Of a stretch of DNA of 64,000 nucleotides, positions 38,277 to 49,113 are shown piece after piece. The stretch is from assembly GCA_902806595.1 (NCBI GenBank), contig CADCXC010000004.1, forward strand, positions 1,798,001 to 1,862,000, given 5' to 3'. Position 1 is the stretch's first letter, and each line of letters begins with the position of its first letter. The position numbers and the translations under genes are program-made. The stretch comes from Pyrenopolyporus hunteri. Its lineage: Eukaryota; Ascomycota; Sordariomycetes; Xylariales; Hypoxylaceae. The notes under the pieces are model-generated. The model saw only the letters and a program-made list of their open reading frames with translations, was not told where the DNA came from and did no database searches.

Positions 38277-38667
38277 AGAGATTCACAGTGACAGCCGGTT
38301 GGCGTTTCGGGTGGCTATCTGCTTACAGTGCTTGATCAATACCCCCGTTCGTTTAGAGTGTTAAAATCTCATAGATAATACATCATGAATTCATGAAATC
38401 CTCCTATATGAGCTTCGTCGGGAGTTACATCTCGCGTATTCAAGAGACCGGATATCATCGCCAAATTTCCGTAAACCTATAGCCGCGAACACAACAAACA
38501 CATCAGTGTATGAAACCTTTAGCCCAAACCCAAATGATATCCAGTCCAGTCATATACCAAGTTATTCCATAACGGGCCTGTTCCAGCAACGCCTTCGGTG
38601 TTAGTCCTTCAAATAACGCTGTGATGTGGTCATTCTTCCGTGGGAAATTAAGTAGGTAGACATATGT
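38277..38667. other. Convergent 3' spacer
   Basis: 391 bp between the convergent stop codons of the acetyltransferase and the histone H4 variant. It must hold both polyadenylation regions. No further gene is seen. Confidence 0.6.
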
Positions 38668-39732
38668 TCATCTAAGAGCCGGTCTCTTCTTCGGACCGAC
38701 GATCACGTCGTCGAACCCGTATATTGGTCGCCCTATCCGTTTCAGAGCGTGTAAGACCTATGATAAGAATTAGCAGCGGTTAATATCATGAGGAGTATGG
38801 CAAGATGTTGGTATGTAGTAAATAATCGACAGCGTGAGCTGCAACTCACATCGTTAACAGTAACGGTTTTTCGTTGGCGGTACTCGGTGTACACCACACA
38901 ATCTTTTATAATCTGTGCTCGGGCGTGGTACATTAGCGCAAGAACTAAGACTACATGTACCTACCTATATATAGGTATATAATAGGTAGGTACGCCAGGT
39001 AAGGGGTACGCCGTACCGTCTCAAGTCTTGCTTTTAAAGCGACGCGGACCTCGTCGTAGATCTGAGCGGATATGCGCTTGACGCCACCCCTGCGAGCGAG
39101 TCGTCTGTCGTACGCCACGGCAAAAATTAGAATTAGAATTATTAGGCTGCCACAACGCAACGATAGCGATAGCGATAGCGTATATTAAAATGACGGGCAG
39201 ATGGATATGTAGGACATGGTCTATGGAGATGAGACGTACCGGATGGCAGGCTTGGCTAGAGATCGGAGAATACATATATACGTTAGTGACCCGCGAACCG
39301 CGAACCGCGGGATCGGGAACTGGCGATGAAGAAATGAATGGATGGATGGATGATCACTTACTAACGCCTTGGATGTTGTCGCGAAGGATCTTACTACGGG
39401 GACGGGTTAGTACGATTGCATGTAAGTAATCATAAATGACATATGAATAGCTACCTAGCTAGCTAGGCAGGCAGGCAGCTTATGCGCATGGAGCGCGGAA
39501 TAGGTATGAGGGAGGTAAGTAGGTAGGTAAGTAGGTATGTACCGATGACGCTTAATTCCCTGTATACACAATGAATAGGCGGATCGAATTAGTATAATAT
39601 AGACGGATCTCTTAAGGGAGAGTTCTTGTCTGAGACTAGGCAGAACACTACTAGTAGAGCGGGCATACATACTCCTTTGCCGCCGAGACCTTTGCCTCCC
39701 TTCCCGCCTCGAGGAAGACCCTTTCCCGACAT
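38668..39732 (-). CDS. Divergent histone H4 variant (H4v-like), seven exons
   Basis: A 121-aa histone H4-fold protein. Exons: 39732-39673, 39559-39543 (17 nt), 39393-39362 (32 nt), 39255-39240 (16 nt), 39104-39017, 38912-38850 and 38757-38668; 366 nt in total. Every junction keeps frame and has GT and AG ends. Conserved H4 segments appear in order: GGKGGKGLGGKGGIKRHRK, ILRDNIQGVTKPAIRRLA, RRGGVKRISAQIYDEVRVAL, then YTEYRQRKTVTVNDV and ALKRIGRPIYGFDD. Differences from canonical H4 (103 aa) include an N-terminal insertion with LPR, YTEY for YTEH, VLHALK for VYALK, and a basic C-terminal extension ending GPKKRPALR. A divergent H4v is known in Neurospora, and this is likely the same class. It should pair with H3 in nucleosomes; the changes may alter H2A-H2B contacts. 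Expression is unproven. Confidence 0.9.
38958..38992. repeat. Palindromic TACCTACC repeat inside an H4-variant intron
   Basis: TACCTACCTAT and ATAGGTAGGTA form perfect 11-bp inverted arms within the fifth intron of the histone variant. It belongs to the CCTA/TAGG repeat class seen between genes. Confidence 0.75.
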
Positions 39733-39907
39733 GGCGACGTGGTGGAACCGGGCGGTCTGGCGCGGGTGCCGGCGTAAGCAGACGAAAACGAGCTCGCTTT
39801 GAATTATTTTCCCGGGACGATGCCGACTTGAATGCGCCGCGCGCGGATTATACGAGATAGGCAAAGTTACTAAGGCGTATAGGTGAGATAAGTAGGTAAG
39901 TACCTAG

Positions 39908-40178
39908 CAGAAGGGCGTCAAAATAAATGCCTCAGCCACACCAACCCCTAGACTTCTCATCAGCCTTTTCGTTCCTAAAATTTACTAACGTTAAAAAAAA
40001 GCTTATATATGAAAAAATTGTCCATAATGCTATTTATCTATGAATTTTAATTGTGATAATATTAATAGTGTATAACGTTACAACTAATACAATTAGTATT
40101 ATTTAGGATACTTAAGTACCAGGTGTGGCTGGTGAAATAGGTGGGCGTGGCTGAGGCATTTATTTTGACGCCCTTCTG
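39908..40178. mobile_element. MITE-like element with about 35-bp terminal inverted repeats
   Basis: The left end 39908-39942 starts CAGAAGGGCGTCAAAATAAA. The right end (40144-40178) is its reverse complement with one mismatch over 35 bp. The interior is AT-rich and non-coding. Flanks show CCTAG on both sides (39903-39907 and 40179-40183), a candidate 5-bp target-site duplication; a TA duplication with one-base slippage is the alternative. A subterminal CAGCCAC(A/G)CC motif occurs once at the left and twice at the right. With no transposase it would need one in trans. The family is unassigned; AAAATAAATGCC-type ends recall fungal pogo/Tc1 elements, but that is only an inference. Confidence 0.85.
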
Positions 40179-40610
40179 CCTAGTAAGTGAGTGGAGGTGA
40201 GCCCATGTGGGGGAATACGTACAGCCACCAGGTTTTCCGAGAATTAGCGCCGACAGGGTATAGATGTATCGATAAGAGGGGTGGGATTGAATGGTCCATT
40301 GCCTTGACGAACATGCCTACCTACATACAATTGGATGTTATGTAATATGATATAGGCCCATAGGAGTTGGAAATATTAATATAAAGTGGGGTACTAACCG
40401 CCCAATACCTATGAAGCGAGCACGGAATGACGGAAGATTCTTATAAATGCCTTCAATAGTTGTACTTATTAGGAGGTAAGTAGCTTAAGAGAGGTTACCG
40501 GCTACCCTGCATAAGAACCCATGTCCAACGGTAACATGTACTAACCTACCTTATCCAGCTATACCGCTTCTGCTTGAAGATATGAATGTCTTACATGACT
40601 TGGATTACTT

Positions 40611-40680
40611 CCCTACCTAGGTACCTAGGTAGGTAGGCGCTTTAGGTAACTGGATGGATACCTACATGTAGGTCCCTACC
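40611..40680. repeat. CCTA/TAGG palindrome cluster with a perfect 20-bp palindrome
   Basis: CTACCTAGGTACCTAGGTAG at 40613-40632 is its own reverse complement. More TAGGTAGG and CCTACATG words follow. Confidence 0.85.
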
Positions 40681-41132
40681 TCAATGTTACGTTGAGTAGT
40701 CCTTGCAAAGTACCTTGTGAGGATAAACATATCTTATCCGGATTATACTTACGGTGGGCATCGTAGACTTACATACCTAAATACCTTCTGCCGTTGTTCA
40801 AGATGACGATTGCACCTATGCCCCTAGCGGTGTAGCTTGTATAATAATGATGGAGTAGATATGATTATAACTTACACCTTGATATCTCAACGAGTGATTA
40901 TGTACCTCTATGAATTCTAGGTAGTGTTCCTGACTGGTATCGGCGCAAATATCCTGATCGCGTGCTAACTGAGAGCGGGCAAACACCTACAGCACACCTA
41001 TTACTAGGATACCGCGCTTAAACTAAGCATCCTTGCTCTAAACGCGATGTCCGTTGCGGCTCTATCCTGCCCCTCCCAGCCGTTATTACGGTTACGCATC
41101 TATACTATGCCTTATGCTAAGTCTTGGCAGCA

Positions 41133-42455
41133 TCATTCTGTCGCGGATATGAAGGTAGCTTCGCTGAACAGCGTTCCTTTCTCCGTGATTTCTTCGTCCC
41201 CGATCTTGAGTTTTAGCTCCGTTGGGACATTGTGAGGGAAGAACTGCGCGAAGTGTCAGAAACAACCTATCTCGAACTGTCTGCTTTCGCTTACCTGATA
41301 TATATATGGCTTGGTTCCCGCAGCATTGGCAACAATCTTCTTGACGAAACCGGGGACTTCTGCCATGACGTCAATCCTATCAACTCTATCCCCCAGCGAG
41401 CACTCGATAGAGGCCTCGACGGGCTTCCCGTCTTTCGTAGTACCGGACCAATGGAACTTGATATCGGTGGGCTCAGGCCAGTCATTCTCCGTGTCCTGCT
41501 TCGTCTTGAGATGTTTAGCGCCGCAGTTACTTCCGGCGGTGATGATCTCGCCCTCCTTGGCAATTCCACCAACGTCCACGACAGTGGTTCCATACGATGG
41601 CGGCGTGGTAAACTCCATCAATACCGCCGAGTAGGTCGGTCCCTGGAAAGTGACAAAGTTCCACCGAGCAGCCAAATGATGAGGCTTCATGCCCTGCAGG
41701 GCGTGGGAAAGGAACGCTTTCCCCTTAAAGTCGATGGGACCGTCCTTCGTCATGATGCTTCCTTCGGCTGTACACCTTGGCCAGAATGCGTGTCGCATGG
41801 AACCCCACGGATTGGATAGGTCCGTACCGAACAAGGTCTTGCCATTCTTGCCGACTACAAAGCCCGGCGCTACCCTCGTTACTTTTAGGTTGACGATACA
41901 CTGGGGATCGTTCATGGATTTGATCGTGTACGTGTTTCCGTCTTCGGATAGCTCCAGGGCGCAGTCTTTGGCGTAGAAACATGTCTTGTCTTCGCTAAAT
42001 TCGGCGTGGCTCAGAGGCGTCGAACTCCAGAGAGGTTGTGAACCATTGGTATAGAAGACCTTGCAGTTGAACTGGCAAGTCGTACGGATACCGCTTCATA
42101 GAAGATCAGCTAGATTGAAAAGGCAAGGGGAAACTAGACGTTTGGAATGTCATACGCTACGTTGCTGTAAATGACCTGTGCAAAAGCTAGATGGCCGCTG
42201 TCGGCCATAAAATAGAAGGTCTGGCTTTCCACACAAGTAGAGTCCATAGCCTCCCATTTCATGTCATTTCTAGTCAACTCTGTATACGGCGTCGTCTTAG
42301 CATCTTCGGCGACAGACCGGATGGCCGAGGGGCCGTAGATGGGTTCTTCGGTGCCCACGACATTAGCCAGACTAGGCGACCAGTTAGCCGAAGACACGGG
42401 GTAGAGAGACTAGAGGCAATTTTGCTGCTAACGTTTGCTTTGCCCAGTTGAACAT
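41133..42455 (-). CDS. svf1: Svf1-like survival factor (lipocalin-type)
   Basis: A 382-aa protein of the Svf1 family, needed in yeast for survival under oxidative and cold stress and linked to ceramide transport from the ER. Exons: 42455-42433 (23 nt), 42371-42156, 42093-41295 and 41243-41133; introns 61, 62 and 51 bp; total 1149 nt. Conserved segments: MFNWAKQTLANVVGTEEPIY, TPYTELTRNDMKWEAMDSTC, FYFMADSGHLAFAQVIYSN, SHALQGMKPHHLAARWNFV and the C-terminal LFSEATFIS. The second intron uses an AAG acceptor, forced by the conserved YSNVAGIRTTC junction. Its first donor is the uncommon GTTAGC, supported by QTLANVVG and a perfect CTAAC branch. The gene is divergent from the uL11m gene. Confidence 0.95.
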
Positions 42456-43039
42456 GATGAAGGGAAAGGATCGGTCTTCTCGGATATGGGGAATATAAAG
42501 GGGGCACAAAAGGGAGATAATAGATAAGCTAAGATTAGAGGAGAAAAGGGGGGGAAAAGAGCGGTGATAATTGTAGGCAGTCTTTGAGGTTATGAAAGTG
42601 CTGAGTGAGGTAAAGGGACTGGCTGGGTGGATGGACGGATGGAATGTGTAGGTCAAGCTTTCGAGTTTTGGCGGGGTCCTCGAATCATATTTCAGCATAT
42701 GGGCGCGTAGATTGTACCTTGGTACTTTTCTAGGGGTTCAGCTTCCAATCTTGAAAGATCATTGAATGTCCCCGTCTTCATGTGCACGGTGGTACCTGCC
42801 TGAGGGTGAAGTACCGGATAGGTACACAGCTACACGTACGTAGCCCATATTATATAATCAGCGGCGAGTGATAGCGTGGGATGTGTGGCTTATCGGAAAA
42901 TTCAAACTGTGGCTAGTGTCTCTGCAACTCTCACATGGTGCTAGAATGTATCTATTTTACTCCAATTCAGAAAATTAACTTGGTGGTGGTGAATCCCCCG
43001 TTCTCGTCATTGCCCCAGACCTCACGCGACACCTCCAGG
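42456..43039. promoter_or_regulatory. Divergent promoter region of svf1 and uL11m
   Basis: 584 bp between the divergent start codons. It includes A/G-rich runs (pyrimidine-rich on the svf1 sense strand) that fit an svf1 leader, and short GGTACC-type motifs near 42,717-42,830. No reading frame is supported. Confidence 0.5.
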
Positions 43040-43572
43040 ATGTCCAAAGCACGCGCGGCTGCTGGTGCCGACCAGATTGTGAAGCTCATCGTGGGAGCCG
43101 GCAAGGCTACCCCAGGTGTGCCGGTTGGTCCAGCGCTTGGAAGCAAAGGTGTGAAGTCGATGGATTTCTGCAAGGTATGAACGAATCTAGCCGCTGTGAA
43201 AACGATGCGCCGGGATTAATAGATATCCGTATATAGGAATTCAACGCGCGCACTGCACATATCGTACCCGGAACCCCTATGCCGACCCGAATAACGGTAC
43301 GAGCAGATCGGTCGTTTCATTTCGAGGTCCGGACACCACAGACCTCATGGCTCCTCAAGAATGCGGCGGACCTACCGACAAGCAAGAAGGGGAAGAAGAA
43401 AGCATCAGCCCGACCGGGCCATGACATAGTAGGCACCGTTAGCCTAAAGCACATCTACGAAATCGCAAAGATAAAGCAGTCCGAAATACGACTCTCCGGC
43501 CTTTCGCTAGAGGGGCTCTGCAAGTCCGTCATCTACCAGGCCAAGTCAATGGGTATCTCCGTCGTCGCATAG
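43040..43572 (+). CDS. mrpl19: Mitochondrial large-subunit ribosomal protein uL11m
   Basis: A 156-aa L11-family protein (yeast Mrpl19) of the mitochondrial large ribosomal subunit, part of the GTPase-associated stalk base. Exons are 43040-43174 and 43237-43572, with a 62-bp intron (GTATGA donor, ATATAG acceptor). The glycine/proline-rich N-terminal L11 motif is clear: QIVKLIVGAGKATPGVPVGP..LGSKGVKSMDFCKEFNART. It is followed by GTPMPTRITVRADRSFHFEV, then the RNA-binding C-terminal half (GTVSLKHIYEIAKIK, LCKSVIYQAKSMGI). As in many L11m proteins, no obvious cleavable presequence is present. The start is chosen at MSKARAAAG; an in-frame ATG at 42935 would add an unlikely extension. Confidence 0.95.
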
Positions 43573-46482
43573 ATCAAGGTCGAAATAGATCCGGCCACCC
43601 TTTGCATCATCCGGGCGTTAAAGCGGGCGGGATGAAGCTGTCTGTCTACCTCGGCTATTCCTATTACGCTTGTGCATATCAATAAGCGTTGCTGTATACC
43701 ATTAAACATGTACGGATATACGAATTAAACCCGGCCTCTTCGTTATGTTATGCAGCTGGGCTTCCGATATAGTCCGCACATTGGAGTAGACCCGGTTGAA
43801 CACGATGACAATAGAAAGTCATTAATGCTTTCGTATGCAAGTACCCAAGGTGTTGGTGCTATCCGGAGGATACGTGAACTACCTACATATCGCTCTCTAG
43901 CTCGCCATGAAATTGCCTTATCACAGTGTATACTAAGACCAATGATCCACGAGAAGGCTGTTGGACGGGTGTATTGCAGGCTGTCGACCGGAGTTAGAAT
44001 AGCCTTGCCCGCCTACGCGACTGCGTTAAGGTAGCATTTGTGTTCCGGGACAGTTGTCAATGTGCTACTGGGGCACCATGAAGTGCTATGAAGTGAATCT
44101 ATCTTATAAGTCAGAGTAAAATAGCATTGATGAGGGGGGGAAAGTCTAGACCCTCAGGTTCGGGGGCGGCGCGTTTGAATTTTTTATGTACCGGTATCAT
44201 CGAGGTATGAATATCGCCACACAGGAAATGCGTATTGGTGTTAGCGGAGCACAATCTTAAAAAATTATATTATAAATTCGTGCACCCGCGACATGCCCCC
44301 TCGGAACGATAGTCGGCTTCCAGACGACTTCTAGAACGCCTGGGACGACGTGGGTCATAAAACATAACCCTACCAACCATGCTCTACAATGTTGGATAAG
44401 GACATTTCCGAGATTATGTAGACGGCACCGGTGTGATGATCGCACCAACTTTGGGTAACCGGTTAGCCGTCCTGCGCACGCTAAATGCCGTAGTTGTGCG
44501 AATGGAAGGCCTTGGTTTCGGGAACTTAAAGTAGGTTATTTGAACCTGATTGAATCTCGCATTCTTCCGAGCTCACTTAGTGGTCAATGGCTGGGATACG
44601 TACTCGGTTGTGGTTATGGTTTCCTATATTGAGAGGATGCGAAACTAATTCAAAGAGGTAGACCGCGTCGCCGGTTCGTGGAACCCGCTGCCACATACCT
44701 ATTCAGTGCCGCTTGAACAGATGTCTCGAACGGATTCGTCTTCGCATTCGAATTCTGATAGGTCATTGGATAGGTCATTGGGAGGTATTGGATGAGACCC
44801 AAAGCTATGGATATGCCGAGCAAACCATTGGCGGGAGCTTCATTGGGAAAAGGGAAAGGAAATCTTGGCCCTGATAATGCATGGCAGATCACAGGCCCGC
44901 CCGCAGACGGGATGCTGCAAGCTAATCAGTTTCAGGCACACATCTCATGGCATCGCCGTCGTTATTGGGTATGCAGAATGCAGAATGCGTGTTGATTGAT
45001 GTTTCTGATGGCTCAGAACAATTTGGCACATACACAGATAGGTACCTGCCTAGCTATGTAGGTGCTACATTCGTCTGAATTTGTTTTCTTCGTTCGTGCG
45101 GTAAAGGGGGATCGTTGCATAGGGCCCTGGTATCCCACCGCTTATGTAGGGTTTACAGGTGTTGTATCTGGCAAGGTTTTAAAATATTTATCAACTAGCA
45201 ACCGGGTTTTGAGTCACGAAGTCTAGCTATTATTAGATTGCTTGGATCATCTGCGTACTATAGCTTAGGTAAGGTACCAGGGAAAGAGACTTAACCAGGC
45301 GGGACTCGGTTTTATTAGAGAAAGGCACCTGTCTTTCCTCCTTAGATACCTACCTACCTACCACCTATATCCATGTAAGCAGAGGTAATATGTAGATAAT
45401 ACTTACAGGCACAGAAGGTAGGCTGTAGGTCGATACCTATAGGTACCATTTTTCAAATGGGATGCTTCGATCGGTTCGATTTAGCTACATATCCCTAAGT
45501 ACGGCAGGTAGGCAGGTATGTAGGCAGGTATCGTACATGCAAGTAGATGCAAGTAGAGTATATCATTTGTCAGCCTACGTCTTTTTGACTTCTCTCTCGC
45601 ATCGACGTAACGATGCAACGACGCAAACGGATGGAAACCTTTTCGGGCCCCACCAACAAGGTCCCATGGGTGGCCCACATGCCCCACTACCAAGCCCCCA
45701 GTGACTCTTCACCTCTTTCTTTTCAACCAACCCGGGACTGAACCTGGTGCACTCCGGGTAAACCGCCGAGGTTAGAGCCCAAAATATGTAAATGTATCAG
45801 GGTAGAGGTACCAGGTTGTACTTCAAACCCGCTTGCCAAACAGCCGGATTGCTGTGCTGCAGTGACTACGTACGCCGTAATTCTCCATAAACTCAGCCCA
45901 GTTGAGATGGGCCGCCTAGTCTTCGTTTGTACAGTACGTCCATCCAGTACATTGATTCAGTATCTTGCATTAACAAATTCCATAATGTCTAATTCACATT
46001 GATCACTCCAGTCGCACAAGTCCTATCACATCCCATTAAGTACCTAATCTTGCCATAAGTATCTTAGGTACAGAATTGAGAAAAAAAAAAAAAAGAAAAA
46101 GAAGAGAAAAAAAAAAGCAAGTCGTCCCCGTCGGATAGCGGAAAGTGTACGAGTAGCTAATACTGTACAATACCTTCCTCCTTCTCTACTTCCTAACTTC
46201 CATCCTAGAAAGAGAGCCCCACCATGATGGACATAAGTCAGTTCTCCCACAAGTTTTGAGAGAGATCTTTTAGAACATCTACCAAGTCTGATACATCATA
46301 TCATCATCACTTTATTATCTTTTTTTTCTTACTTCTTTTTTTCCTCTTCTCTTCTCTCTCTTTGCTACCATTCGCATACTCTTGGGGGCCATCCCTCGGC
46401 CCAGCTTGCTAACACTTATACATCCATATCTTAACATTTTGATTTCTTACCCGTCATCTAGCTCCTTGGTATCTCCATTGCC
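43573..46482. other. Intergenic spacer, no gene recognised
   Basis: About 2.9 kb. It includes the uL11m 3' region, CCTA/TAGG repeats (about 45,340-45,530), an A-rich run (about 46,080-46,120) and the pyrimidine-rich leader of the kinase gene (46318-46373). The frame at 43750-44034 has no recognisable features. Confidence 0.45.
46318..46373 (+). promoter_or_regulatory. Pyrimidine-rich promoter/leader tract
   Basis: A nearly pure C/T tract about 110-165 bp upstream of the kinase start codon. Such tracts commonly mark fungal transcription start regions. Confidence 0.45.
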
Positions 46483-49113
46483 ATGACAACCCCGAGCGAT
46501 ACTGATGATCGCCGTCAGCCGGAGCAGTCGCAAGGTATTTACGATATCTTCGATTTCTCTGACATCTACCTACCTAGCTACTAGGTTTTACTATCTTTGT
46601 CCCCTAAATCGAATCCTCTGGACTTAATAACTAACCGTATCTATTCTCAATCCGCTAGGCAGCTCCGACAACGTACCCGAACCTACCGATGCCACCGTCA
46701 AACCCTCAGAGCGTGCGACCTCCGTACGCTTCTCATCTATAGTCGACGAGATCAACCCCCCGGCGCTTCCAGTCGGTACTCCGGATACTCGTAGGGATAG
46801 TTCCGCTAATCCCGACTTGATACGGGCCTTAACCAATTCGATTCACGGCGCTCAGCTCCAAGAACAGCGTCTGAAGAACTATGCGTTTGACCCAGTCTCC
46901 CTTCCACCTTCTAGGGTACGCCATCTACTCCCAGCGTAGTTTTTTTTTTTTGCTGCATCATTCGTACCATACTGCCGCGCATCATTCACCGTCCCAAATC
47001 CAAGCAAAGAGTCGCACTTTAGCACAATATTTTAATCGTCATAATTACTTAATATTTATATTATATCCCTATCATATATGATTTCGTTGGGCAGTCAAAG
47101 AAAGCTAACAATATGTCTTCATATAGGTTGTGTCGAATGAGACTACGCCCGGCGCAACTCCACAACATAGCCATAGTCCTATGAGCCATCCATCCCCTCG
47201 TTTAAGCCCTAAGACCCCTGAGTTGGTATCGCCTCCATTGACCCCAGCCGGGACTTCCGCTGCAGATTCTACTACTAGGAGCGGGAAGCCCCGACATGGC
47301 GGTTCCGACGGCGGGTTCGATTCTCAGGCGATAACGCCGCAAGCTTCAGGGCAGGACTCTAGACCCGTCTCCCCTCGAATGACACTCCCTCACCGACCCG
47401 CCTCTACCGAAAACATATCGCAACGGTCGACAGCGGTGGATGAGCACGATGGTGGTCTTCGTTCGCATCGGAAGGGCATCTTCAGCATCGGGCCTGGGGG
47501 TCAATCTCTACCCGTGTCTAGGGAATCCAGTCCCTCGAGAAATGCCGCATCCCAATACTATTCGCGACCCTTTACTCCTCAGGGAGACGTCAACGACCCG
47601 TACGCTGCAAGCAAACGGCCGGCGCAGAACAAAGCTGGTGGCAATATTGACCAACGATTTGTATTTTCCAGGAAGAAAAAGCATAGCTCACCCTCATCCT
47701 CTTCCACGAGTTTAGTGAAGATGGACAAGCAAGAGAAAAGGCATTCCGGCCTTTTCTCCAGCAAGAACAAGTCCGTCGATCTTCATCCAACAGGATCTGC
47801 GTCGACAACGCATAGTACGCACGGTTCTATGTCTGATCTGAAGAGGTTCTTCAAGGTTGGGGTGAATCATAAGCCTAAGAAATCAGCGTCGCCGTCTCCA
47901 CTAGGATCTAAGCCGGCTTATCAAGTCCCGTTCGCTGACGAGCACGGACTTTCATCGAAGTATGGGAAGCTTGGTCGGGTATTGGGATCCGGTGCTGGGG
48001 GCTCTGTGAAACTCATGAAGAGAACGGAAGACAATACCGTATTTGCGGTGAAGGAATTTCGCCCTCGACACTCCTACGAGACCGAGAAAGAGTACATCAA
48101 GAAACTGACGGCCGAGTTCTGTATCGGATCGGCTCTGCATCACGGCAACATCATCGAAACGCTCGACATAGTTCAGGAGAAGGGGAAGTGGTACGAAGTC
48201 ATGGAATATGCGCCTTACGATCTCTTCGCTATTGTCATGACCGGGAAAATGACAAAGCCCGAGATTACGTGCTGTTTCTTACAAATACTAAGTGGCGTGA
48301 CTTACCTTCACAGCTCCGGCCTCGCTCATCGGGATTTAAAATTGGATAACGTTGTGGTCAGCGAACACGGAATTATGAAAATTATCGACTTTGGCAGCGC
48401 TCATGTGTTCAGATACCCCTTTGAAACCGAAATCGTGCTTGCCTCAGGTAAGTTGGAAGCCGTCCCAGAGATGAATGCTTTACGAGTCCTAACACTTTTT
48501 GTCAGGCGTTGTCGGGTCAGATCCATATCTTGCTCCAGAAGTGTACGACGAGCGCAAATACGACCCTCAGGCTGTGGATATCTGGTCTCTTGCGATCATA
48601 TTCTGTTGCATGTCACTTAGAAGGTTTCCGTGGAAGGTTCCGCGCTTATCAGATAATTCTTATAAGCTTTTCGCGTCGGAGCCATCGCCAGGGCACGATC
48701 CTAAGAAGTTGATCCTCCCTTCGAGGTCCACAAACGACCTCTCGAGCATTCCGCAGCGTGACATATTCGCCGAAGATGACTCGGGGCAGCCGCAGCCGCA
48801 GCCGCAGCCTCAGCCTCAGCCCAAGAATTCGGAATCGGCTGGCCAGGGCGGCAACGAAGCGAACTCTCAGGAAAGAAAAGAGGTTATTAGGGGGCCGTGG
48901 CGTCTACTGAGATTGCTTCCAAGGGAAAGCAGACATATCATAGGGAGGATGTTGACGATTGATCCTAAGAAGAGGGCTCAGATGCCCGAGATCCTTGATG
49001 AGCCTTGGGTGTCGGACACTGTCATTTGTAGGCAGGTCGGACATGGGCAAGTCATCCATGCTGAGGACCATACGCACGTTCTCGAGCCGCCGGCACCACC
49101 TAGCAACAAGTAA
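46483..49113 (+). CDS. sat4: Hal4/Sat4-like serine/threonine protein kinase
   Basis: A 745-aa kinase of the fungal Npr1/Hal4-Hal5 group, which stabilises plasma-membrane transporters such as potassium uptake systems in yeast. Exons: 46483-46534, 46659-46915, 47127-48447 and 48506-49113; introns 124, 211 and 58 bp; total 2238 nt. The long Ser/Pro-rich N-terminus (about 1-380) is typical of the group. The kinase domain begins near 382: glycine loop LGSGAGGSVKL, AVKEF lysine, HRDLKLDN (about 504), DFGSAH (about 525), and after the last intron GVVGSDPYLAPEVYDERKYD and VDIWSLAIIF. A Gln-Pro dipeptide tract (about 48787-48821) lies in a loop near the end of the kinase domain. All catalytic residues look intact. 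Which of Hal4 or Hal5 it matches more closely is an inference. Confidence 0.92.

Larger units (their letters stand above)
39733..41132. other. Spacer upstream of the H4 variant, containing a MITE
   Basis: This is the promoter region of the H4 variant on the left and the SVF1 3' region on the right, with a 271-bp MITE-like element (39908-40178) and CCTA/TAGG palindromes (40611-40680, including a perfect 20-bp palindrome). I see no gene. Confidence 0.55.

Noticed and set aside
45725..45790. tRNA-like T-arm match on the minus strand (GGTTCAGTCCCGGG)
   Set aside because: No matching A box, acceptor stem or anticodon arm could be folded.
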